Assembly: GCA_003167055.1 (NCBI GenBank)
Contig: PMUE01000216.1
Span: 251-12,820, forward strand
Reading direction: 5' to 3'
DNA: 12,570 nt
DNA from: Vulcanimicrobiota bacterium
GTDB lineage: Bacteria; Vulcanimicrobiota; Vulcanimicrobiia; Vulcanimicrobiales; Vulcanimicrobiaceae
The notes beneath the pieces were generated by a model, which worked only from the letters and a program-made list of their open reading frames with translations, did not search any database and was not told the DNA's origin. The stretch's first letter is position 1, and each line of letters begins with the position of its first letter. Shown in pieces: positions 4,941 to 10,860 of this stretch. A program made the position numbers and the translations under genes.

Positions 4941-5644
4941 CGCACATCGATCTCAATGCCGATTTAGGCGAAGGCTGCGGTGACGACGAAGCGCTGCTCG
5001 CGATCGTCACCTCGGCCAATATTGCGTGCGGCGCACACGCCGGCGACGAAACCACGATGGAAGCCACCGTGCGCGCAGCAATGCGGCATGGGGTCGCGAT
5101 CGGCGCGCACCCGTCGTATCCCGATCGCGAGCACTTCGGTCGCGCCGTGATGGCGCGCACGCCGGAGGAAGTCTTCGGTGACGTCACGGCGCAGATTTGC
5201 GCCCTCGACGCGGTCGCTCGCGCGCAGCACGCGCGGCTGCGACACGTCAAGGCGCACGGGGCGTTGTATAACGTCGCCGCGCGCGATCGCGCCGTGGCCG
5301 ATGCGATCTCACGCGCGGTACGCGCGGTCGATCCGGAGCTTACCGTCGTTGGGCTCGCGGGCGGAGAACAGATCGCGAGCGCCCGCGTGTTCGGCCTGCG
5401 CGCGGTTGCGGAAGTCTTTGCGGATCGTGGCTATCAGCCCGACGGGTCGCTGATTCCGCGCGGAGTCCCGGGCGCGTTGATCGACGAGGTGGAGACCGCG
5501 GTCGCGCAGGCGCTTCGCCTTGCCCGCGATGGCGCCGGCGAGACGATTTGCTTGCACGGCGATGGTCCGCACGCGCTTGCGTTTGCGCGCGCGATTCGCA
5601 CAGCGCTGGAAGGCGCGGGCATCACCGTCGCCGCGGTCGATTAG
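4937..5644 (+). CDS. pxpA: 5-oxoprolinase subunit PxpA (LamB/YcsF family)
   Basis: LamB/YcsF proteins complete the 5-oxoprolinase complex. The 235-aa protein has IDLNADLGEGCGDDEAL (4-20), SANIACGAHAGDETTM (27-41), AIGAHPSYPDREHFGR (54-69), RHVKAHGALYN (102-112), EVFADRGYQPDGSLIPRG (159-176) and ICLHGDGPHA (204-213), all family blocks in order. The start is taken as the GTG at 4937, which overlaps the pxpC TGA and puts IDLN four residues in, as in the family. A GTG at 4931 is an alternative. The very long 4343 reading is out of register with pxpC and is rejected. The usual CGFHAGD reads CGAHAGD here. Gene order pxpB-pxpC-pxpA is a normal operon arrangement. Confidence 0.95.
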   Translation: MTHIDLNADLGEGCGDDEALLAIVTSANIACGAHAGDETTMEATVRAAMRHGVAIGAHPSYPDREHFGRAVMARTPEEVFGDVTAQICALDAVARAQHARLRHVKAHGALYNVAARDRAVADAISRAVRAVDPELTVVGLAGGEQIASARVFGLRAVAEVFADRGYQPDGSLIPRGVPGALIDEVETAVAQALRLARDGAGETICLHGDGPHALAFARAIRTALEGAGITVAAVD

Positions 5645-6390
5645 GGCGAGAAATCGGCGTCGGGTTCGCTCGCCGGAAACGTGATGTTGTGCAAGTCTTC
5701 GCTGACGTGCTCGGCATGCGTCGCAAAAAGTCCGTGCGAGACGGCAGCTGCGTCGATGTGGACGATGCTCCAAAACCCGCTTGCGCCCACCGGCGCAAAG
5801 TCGTAGGTCACGGCGGCGGTACTCCCGTTGTACGGCCACGCATAGCTCAAGCGCACGACGTCATAGGTCGTTGTATCGACCCATAGCTCGCGCAGCGGAT
5901 AGGCCTGCGGATCACGGAGCGGCCGCAAGCGCAAGTAATAACAGCTGTGCCCGTCGACCGCTTCGGTGCCGACCAGCGCGATGTCGTACGCGCGGTCCAC
6001 CGCCGAAACGGTTGCAATCGTCGCGATCGGATCTTCAATGAGATTCGGCGGCCGTGGCGCAAGCGTCGCGCCGGGGAGCGGCACGCGCCGGTAAAATCCA
6101 AACGGCGCGCCGGCCGGACCGAATGCGTAGCCGCCGCGCAGCAGCACCGTCGCCGGATGTCCGTCCGATGTCAGCGTTTGCGCGAAGGTCCGGCCGTCGG
6201 CAAGGCGGACGATGAATTGCACCACCGTTCCCGCTTCGCACTGCGACGCCAAAAACGTCTCCTCGCACGGCACCGTGAACGACTCGTATGCCGGCGCGGC
6301 GCGCGCGCTCCAGACCGTTTGTGCCCGCGTGAAAATGGCGGCGGGGTCGGGTGCGCCGGCGGCAACGACATGGTAGAGTGGTAGGGTCAT
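5641..6390 (-). CDS. Lipoprotein-sorting-like (LolA-fold) protein, 249 aa
   Basis: The protein is mostly beta-strand with a pattern seen in outer-membrane lipoprotein-sorting-like (LolA/LolB fold) proteins: RAQTVWSARAAPAYESFTVPC (22-42), VVQFIVRLADGRTFAQTL (56-73), TVLLRGGYAFGPAGAPFGFYRR (81-102), then HSCYYLRLRPL and a repeating strand block YPLRELWVDTTTYDVVRLSY (164-183) and YDFAPVGASGFWSIVHID. Such proteins are usually exported, but this one has no signal peptide: it starts MTLPLYHVVAAGAPDPAAI. Its ATG shares the CATG with phzF. The stop (TAA at 5641-5643) overlaps the pxpA stop. The missing N-terminus suggests truncation or a different true start. Confidence 0.65.
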   Translation of the reverse strand: MTLPLYHVVAAGAPDPAAIFTRAQTVWSARAAPAYESFTVPCEETFLASQCEAGTVVQFIVRLADGRTFAQTLTSDGHPATVLLRGGYAFGPAGAPFGFYRRVPLPGATLAPRPPNLIEDPIATIATVSAVDRAYDIALVGTEAVDGHSCYYLRLRPLRDPQAYPLRELWVDTTTYDVVRLSYAWPYNGSTAAVTYDFAPVGASGFWSIVHIDAAAVSHGLFATHAEHVSEDLHNITFPASEPDADFSP

Positions 6391-7249
6391 GAAGCTGCCT
6401 TTATATCATGTGGACGTTTTCACGTCCACGCGCTTCGGCGGAAATCCACTCGCGGTCTTTCTCGATGCGGAAGGCCTCGACGGCGACACCATGCAGAAGA
6501 TCGCGCGTGAGATGAACCTTTCCGAGTCGACGTTCGTCACGCAACCGACCGACGAGCGGGCGACGCACCACGTGCGGATCTTCACGCCGGGCAAGGAGTT
6601 GCCGTTTGCCGGTCATCCGACGCTCGGCACGGCATTTGTACTGCAGCAACGCGGCGCGCCACCCGATCTGGCATTCCAAATGGAAGCCGGCATCATTCCG
6701 GTGCGCAGCGAGAAGAAGATGCTGTGGATGACGCCGCCTCCAGCCGAGGCGCTAAGCGCGGCGTTCGATCGTGCTGCAGTCGCGCAAGCACTGGGTTTGC
6801 CCGTCTCTACCGTCATGATGCCGCCGCAAGTCTTCGGCGGTCGCGGCGTCGAGTTCTTGTGCGTGCTGCTCGATACCGAGCAAAACGTCGATTGGGTGAT
6901 GCTCGATCGCGGCGATTTGATCAAAGCCACAAACGAGGACGTCGGCGAAGGCGATGTCTTGATCCTGAGCTACCAAGCCGGCAAAGCGTACTCGCGCATG
7001 TTTGCCGCGGTAGCGCACAACGTCGGCGAGGATCCGGCGACCGGCGGATCGGTTGCGCCCTTGTGCGCCGCGCTCGGGTGGTGGCGGTTGCTCGATCAAA
7101 GCCGCACCTCGCTCGAAGTGCACCAGGGCTACGCGATCGGCCGTCCCTCGATCTTACACGCGCGCTTCGCGGGCGAAGGTACCTATGTGCAGCAGATCGT
7201 TGTCGGTGGCGAATGCGTCCCGGTTTATCAAAGCGAGCTGGACGTCTAG
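6389..7249 (+). CDS. PhzF-family isomerase/epimerase
   Basis: PhzF-family enzymes share a diaminopimelate-epimerase-like fold and act as isomerases on small acids; most are not phenazine enzymes. The 286-aa protein has the family blocks: YHVDVFTSTRFGGNPLAVF (6-24), NLSESTFV (43-50) with the conserved catalytic Glu46, VRIFTPGKELPFAGHPTLGTA (62-82) and GEDPATGGSVAPL (213-225). Nothing else here belongs to a phenazine pathway, so the substrate is unknown. The ATG overlaps the start of the leftward gene within one CATG, so each promoter must lie in the other gene. A TATA-rich stretch follows its first codons. The gene ends 6 bases before the convergent leftward gene. Confidence 0.92.
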   Translation: MKLPLYHVDVFTSTRFGGNPLAVFLDAEGLDGDTMQKIAREMNLSESTFVTQPTDERATHHVRIFTPGKELPFAGHPTLGTAFVLQQRGAPPDLAFQMEAGIIPVRSEKKMLWMTPPPAEALSAAFDRAAVAQALGLPVSTVMMPPQVFGGRGVEFLCVLLDTEQNVDWVMLDRGDLIKATNEDVGEGDVLILSYQAGKAYSRMFAAVAHNVGEDPATGGSVAPLCAALGWWRLLDQSRTSLEVHQGYAIGRPSILHARFAGEGTYVQQIVVGGECVPVYQSELDV

Positions 7250-7255
7250 CGAAAG

Positions 7256-7696
7256 TTAGTCGGGATATTCGGAGAGCAGCGCCACGTCGAAGCTGTTCCA
7301 GCCGCCCAGCATCGCAAGCGTGTCTTCCGCTTCGCGACGCGTTTCGCGCACCAGAAATCCGACCGTGCGGATCCCAAGCGTCGCAGCGGCCCGCAACGCG
7401 CGCGCGTCTTCTTCGCGGCGAATCTCGCCGACGAACACGATCGGCATTTTGGAACGAATGGCTTGCTCGATGACATCGATGACCTTGCCATCTTGCGGTG
7501 CGAGCATTTGCACGTTTTCGCGCGCGAGGCGCGCCGAGGCGGTCGAGCAGATCCACTCGCCCTCTTCGGAAGTGCGCGCGTGCAACAGCGTCACCGAACG
7601 CCGTAGCGATTCATCCCGCAGCCGTTCCATCAACGGAACGAGATTGGGAACGTTGATGCGGCTCGTCGGAAAAAGATCCCGATTCACGTCGCTCAT
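7256..7696 (-). CDS. Uncharacterised protein in oxyR operon, 146 aa
   Basis: The gene begins 9 bases after the oxyR stop on the same strand and is very likely co-transcribed with it. Residues 60-130 read ENVQMLAPQDGKVIDVIEQAIRSK, then MPIVFVGEIRREEDARAL, then RTVGFLVRETRREAEDTLAML. The PIVFVGEIR-x-x-EDARAL stretch resembles the Walker-B region of PilT/SpoIIIAA-type secretion ATPases (V-x-GEIRD-x-ETA). No Walker A precedes it and the N-terminal half has no recognisable domain, so it is at best a degenerate or partial relative. Function is unknown; a link to oxidative stress is inferred only from position. The ribosome site is weak. Confidence 0.6.
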   Translation of the reverse strand: MSDVNRDLFPTSRINVPNLVPLMERLRDESLRRSVTLLHARTSEEGEWICSTASARLARENVQMLAPQDGKVIDVIEQAIRSKMPIVFVGEIRREEDARALRAAATLGIRTVGFLVRETRREAEDTLAMLGGWNSFDVALLSEYPD

Positions 7697-7705
7697 AAGG
7701 CAATC

Positions 7706-8620
7706 TTACACGCGCTCGGCGGCTAAGCCTACGGTTACGCTCGCCCGGATCGTCGCGGCAAGGCGTTCGATCGCCGGCCGGCGCGGGACAAAGGCGCGAT
7801 GGATCACGCGTATCGCGCGGGCCGACTGCGGCCCCTCGAGCGACCGGAACGCGATTCGTGCGAAACGGCCTTCGAAATGGGTTCGCGCCAGATGCGGGAC
7901 GATCGTCATACCAAGCCCGGCCTCGACCAGATTCAGTACGGTCTCGAGACTTGTCGCGCTCAGATCGCTACGCAGACCGCGGCCGCGTGCCTGACCGCAC
8001 AGCGCCAGTGCCTGGTCTGACAAGCAGTGTCCGTCGGCAAGTAAGATCAGCGCGGCGGGATCGAGGTCTTCGACACGAACGCTTGCGCGCGCGGCGAGCG
8101 GGTCGCCGGAGGGGAGCGCCAAGCTAAACGGCTCGTCAAAGAGCGGGATCTCCGACAGGTTTCCGTCGCGATGATCGGTTGCGACCAGCGCGGCATCGAG
8201 GCGCCCGGCATGGATCGACTCGAGCAGCCGATGCGTCATATCCTCGACGACGATCAACGGCGCCAACGGGAGACGCGCCTGCAGCGGGCGGAGCACGTCG
8301 GGCAGCAGGTAGGGCGCGAGCGTCGGAATGACCCCGAGCCGAATCGGCCCGACAAACGGATCGGCGCGGGTTTGCGCCAGTTCTTCGATTCGCGCGACCG
8401 CTCCGAGCGCGAGGCGAGCCTGCTCCAGGATTAGCTCGCCCGCCGGCGTCACCCGAAGCGTGCGCCCATCACGCTCAAACAACTCGACGCCGAGCTCGGC
8501 TTCGAGCTTGCGGATCTGCGCGCTCAGTGTAGGTTGGGCGACGCCGCATTCCTCGGCGGCCCGGCTGAAGCTACGCCGGCGTTCGAGGGCCAGCGCGTAC
8601 TGAAGGTCTTTGAAATTCAT
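7706..8620 (-). CDS. oxyR: LysR-family peroxide sensor OxyR
   Basis: OxyR senses hydrogen peroxide by a Cys-Cys disulphide and activates antioxidant genes. The 304-aa protein starts MNFKDLQYALALERRRSFSR AAEECGVAQPTLSAQIRKLE, the winged-helix DNA-binding domain. The sensing loop LADGHCLSDQALALCGQ places cysteines at residues 199 and 208, the same numbers as C199 and C208 of E. coli OxyR. The following ATSLETVLNLVEAGLGMTIVPHLA also matches OxyR. The start at 8620 gives the usual N-terminus; the ribosome site is weak. No peroxidase or catalase gene is in the window, so its targets lie elsewhere. It likely controls itself and perhaps the gene at 7256-7696. Confidence 0.93.
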   Translation of the reverse strand: MNFKDLQYALALERRRSFSRAAEECGVAQPTLSAQIRKLEAELGVELFERDGRTLRVTPAGELILEQARLALGAVARIEELAQTRADPFVGPIRLGVIPTLAPYLLPDVLRPLQARLPLAPLIVVEDMTHRLLESIHAGRLDAALVATDHRDGNLSEIPLFDEPFSLALPSGDPLAARASVRVEDLDPAALILLADGHCLSDQALALCGQARGRGLRSDLSATSLETVLNLVEAGLGMTIVPHLARTHFEGRFARIAFRSLEGPQSARAIRVIHRAFVPRRPAIERLAATIRASVTVGLAAERV

Positions 8621-8749
8621 AGAGCAGCCAAATACAAAGTCGTGGGTTCATTGGCTCGGACTTTGCGATTTCCTGGATGTGGAGGCGTGCGCAAACAGCG
8701 GCCGCACATAGTGCGCCGCTGAAGCTCACGCCAAGCCTAGCCGCTTGTG

Positions 8750-8890
8750 CTAGTTGGCTCGCCGCTCGCGCGAGCGGCGTTCGGTACCGCTACGGCGGTC
8801 AGGAGTCACGGCGATGTTGATCACCCGGCGATCGCCACCACGCCGTTCTGCCTTACGCTGTTCGGTCGTTGTCGTTTGCGTATTGGACAT
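8750..8890 (-). CDS. Small Arg-rich protein, 46 aa
   Basis: A leftward frame from the ATG at 8890 to the TAG at 8750 encodes MSNTQTTTTEQRKAERRGGD, then RRVINIAVTPDRRSG and TERRSRERRAN. The repeated D/E-RR-S-G and ERR-x-GGDRR pattern is a recognisable style of basic low-complexity linker seen ahead of some signalling domains, but here it stands alone. The overlapping rightward frame is an antisense shadow. No clear ribosome site is visible. It is too short for usual cutoffs. Role unknown; it could bind nucleic acid. The 3' part contains a perfect 20 bp palindrome. Confidence 0.45.
   Translation of the reverse strand: MSNTQTTTTEQRKAERRGGDRRVINIAVTPDRRSGTERRSRERRAN
8760..8779. repeat. Perfect 20 bp GC palindrome
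   Basis: CGCCGCTCGCGCGAGCGGCG is its own reverse complement. It lies in the 3' end of the small Arg-rich reading frame. It may be a coding coincidence of RRSRERR codons, a protein-binding site or a hairpin end of the transcript. Confidence 0.6.
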
Positions 8891-8949
8891 CCGGGCAGTA
8901 TTTGACAGCGGCCGCCCGGTTACTTTAGTCGGAGGGAGGGAATTTCGGC

Positions 8950-9399
8950 CTAGCGCCAGCCCCGGCCGCCCCAGCCACCCCAGCCCCAGCCGAAGCCAAT
9001 GCCGACGTTGAACGCCGGATAGGGGTAGTAGGGGTAGTATGGATAGCCGTAGCCGTAGACCACGCGGTACGGCGTGTCGATCTGGTCGGCCAGGAAGGTC
9101 GACCCGCTCGTCCGGCCGCTGATGGTCACCGCAAAGCCAGGCTGAAGCCGGATGCCGGTCGGGTTGATGATCGTGCCCTTGTGGAGCGTCACGTTATCGA
9201 TGTAGCCGCGCACGTCGCGCACGTACATCGTATAGGTACCGTTGAAACTCGATACGGTGCCCCGGATCGTCTCGACCTTGGTCGTGGCATAGCTCGGCAT
9301 CGGTTCTTGCGCGAGTCCGATCGTCGGAAGGCCTAGTAAGGTAATGGAAGCAGCCACTGCGGGGAGGATACGCAGGGCCTGTTTGACCCAGCTCTTCAT
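8950..9399 (-). CDS. Exported OB-like protein with Tyr/Pro/Gly-rich tail, 149 aa
   Basis: The ATG at 9399 gives a clear signal peptide: KQALR, a hydrophobic ILPAVAASITLLGLPTIGLA and a cleavage-like AQE (residues 29-32). The mature part VETIRGTVSSFNGTYTMYVR DVRGYIDNVTLHKGTIINP and GFAVTISGRTSGSTFLADQI (about 42-108) looks like an OB-type beta barrel of the DUF5666 kind. The tail has YGYGYPYYPYYPYPAF and a Gly/Trp run GFGWGWGGWGGRGWR. A longer 309-aa reading is rejected because it runs over the divergent adaptor gene. The gene is divergent from the efflux operon with 93 bases between starts and may share its control. Function is unknown; a surface or envelope role fits the signal peptide. Confidence 0.75.
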   Translation of the reverse strand: MKSWVKQALRILPAVAASITLLGLPTIGLAQEPMPSYATTKVETIRGTVSSFNGTYTMYVRDVRGYIDNVTLHKGTIINPTGIRLQPGFAVTISGRTSGSTFLADQIDTPYRVVYGYGYPYYPYYPYPAFNVGIGFGWGWGGWGGRGWR

Positions 9400-9402
9400 A
9401 AC

Positions 9403-9416
9403 GGTATGACTATACC
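9403..9416. promoter_or_regulatory. Possible operator between divergent genes
   Basis: GGTATGACTATACC is a 5 bp inverted repeat around four bases, just upstream of the leftward start at 9399. On the minus strand it contains TATAGT, which resembles a -10 box. It would suit a repressor or local promoter for the gene at 8950-9399. This is suggestive only. Confidence 0.3.
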
Positions 9417-9492
9417 CGGTGAAGCTGAGAAATCGATCAAATGCGCGAGCGCTCTCAGGAATCGCACTGCCTGGTGGCGTAGCCTTGGCGCG

Positions 9493-10860
9493 ATGCACAC
9501 TCGTCGGATGAAGACTGCCCTGCTCTGCAGCCTTATAGTGCTGCTCGCTACCGTCGTTGCCGGCTGCGGTGCGCGCACGCGTCATCACCGCGGTCCCGCT
9601 GCCGGGGCGGCGCAAATCCCGACCGCGACGGCGGCCCCCGCAACGGTCAAACCGACCGCGCAGATTGCCGGTATCATCGCGCCCTATCAGAACGTGTCGC
9701 TGTCGAGTTCGCTCAGCGAACCGACCGATGTCGTCAACGTGATCCAAGGCGATCACGTGCACAAGGGGCAGGTGCTCGCGGTTCTCGATACGACCGACCT
9801 CGTCGCGAATTACAATGCCGACGAGCGTAACGCGGATTCGGCCGACGCGCGCGCGGTCCAGCAGAAGTATCAAGCGCAACTCAATCTCGGTCAGGGTAAC
9901 TACAACGTCGAGGCCGCGCGCGAAGCGATGAACAACGCCAAGCTAGTGTACGATCAGGACACCGTCCTCTTCAAGAGCGGGTACGTCTCGGAATCAGCCC
10001 TCGAGGCGGCGCACGCCGCTTACGTGCAAGACCAGCAAACCTACAACACTGCCGTGCTCAACGCGCAAGTCAACGGCAACACCACGCAGGGTCTGCAGGC
10101 TGCAAGCGTCGCGTCGGCGGTTGCCGACGCGCAGTCGGCGCACGCGCAAGCCGATCAAATCGAGGCATCGATCGTCAAAGCAACGATCGTTTCGCCGGTC
10201 GACGGCGTCATCGTCAACCGTAATCTCAATCCCGGCGAATACCCGGGATCGCGCACGATCTTCACCATTCAGCAGCTCGACCCGGTGTATGCCGAGCTCA
10301 ACGCGTCGTCGTCGAACGTCTTTACGATGCAACGCGGCGCGCTCGTGTCACTTGCGGTCGCGGGCGTGCCGAACGCTGCAACGTATCAGGGACGCGTGAG
10401 CGCCGTGCTCGGACAGGTCGAGCCCGGATCGACGAATTTCACAGTGGAGGTTATCGCTGCGAATCCCGGCGATAGGTTGCAATCCGGTATGGCGGTCACG
10501 GGCACGATCAACCTTCCCGAGGTCAGCGGCACCGGAATTCCAACCGCTGCGTTCCTCGACGACTCGCATACGACGATCATGATCGTCGACGAAAACGGCG
10601 ACGCCAAGCAGCAGAGCGTCAAAGAAGTCGGCAGTGACGGAAAAACGTCGATCGTAAGCGGCATTGCCACCGGTACCAAGCTGGTCTCGAACGGTCAGCT
10701 CGGCGTCGCCGCCGGACAACAGGTTGTCACCAGCGATCCCTCGCAATCGCCGGGCGCATCGCCGTCACCGGGCGAATCACCGTCGCCGGGCGCGTCACCG
10801 GCGCCGGGCGCGTCGCCGCACCATCGGCGCCGCCCGCAGCAGCAACAGCAGCAACCCTAA
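9493..10860 (+). CDS. RND efflux periplasmic adaptor lipoprotein (HlyD/AcrA family)
   Basis: The adaptor links an RND pump to an outer-membrane channel. From the ATG at 9493 the 455-aa protein has a lipoprotein signal with lipobox VAGC (Cys25). It then has a barrel-sandwich half (AGIIAPYQNVSLSSSLSEP and GDHVHKGQVLAVLDT), an alpha-hairpin rich in Ala, Gln and Asp, the second half IVSPVDGVIVNRNLNPGEYP, and a beta-barrel domain ending around ATGTKLVSNGQLGVAAGQQV. The tail has four SPGASP-type repeats, then HHRRR and a Gln run. A second ATG at 9508 is possible; the 9406 start would lengthen the leader without reason. No strong ribosome site is seen. It overlaps the pump gene by one base (TAATG). 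Confidence 0.88.
   Translation: MHTRRMKTALLCSLIVLLATVVAGCGARTRHHRGPAAGAAQIPTATAAPATVKPTAQIAGIIAPYQNVSLSSSLSEPTDVVNVIQGDHVHKGQVLAVLDTTDLVANYNADERNADSADARAVQQKYQAQLNLGQGNYNVEAAREAMNNAKLVYDQDTVLFKSGYVSESALEAAHAAYVQDQQTYNTAVLNAQVNGNTTQGLQAASVASAVADAQSAHAQADQIEASIVKATIVSPVDGVIVNRNLNPGEYPGSRTIFTIQQLDPVYAELNASSSNVFTMQRGALVSLAVAGVPNAATYQGRVSAVLGQVEPGSTNFTVEVIAANPGDRLQSGMAVTGTINLPEVSGTGIPTAAFLDDSHTTIMIVDENGDAKQQSVKEVGSDGKTSIVSGIATGTKLVSNGQLGVAAGQQVVTSDPSQSPGASPSPGESPSPGASPAPGASPHHRRRPQQQQQQP
10747..10818 (+). repeat. Four tandem 18 bp repeats encoding SPGxSP units
   Basis: Four successive 18-base units, each close to TCGCCGGGCGCGTCACCG, encode SPGASP, SPGESP, SPGASP and APGASP near the adaptor C-terminus. 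Such repeats can change copy number by slippage and are expected to form a flexible periplasmic linker. Confidence 0.8.

Noticed and set aside
6389..7249. A phenazine biosynthesis cluster around the PhzF protein
   Set aside because: No other phenazine gene is nearby, and most PhzF-family members are unrelated isomerases.
8754..9011. Rightward 85-aa frame near 8754
   Set aside because: It is antisense to the small Arg-rich and OB-like genes and has shadow composition.
9400..9879. Upstream extension of the leftward OB-like gene
   Set aside because: It is antisense to the adaptor gene. The signal peptide begins at the ATG at 9399.
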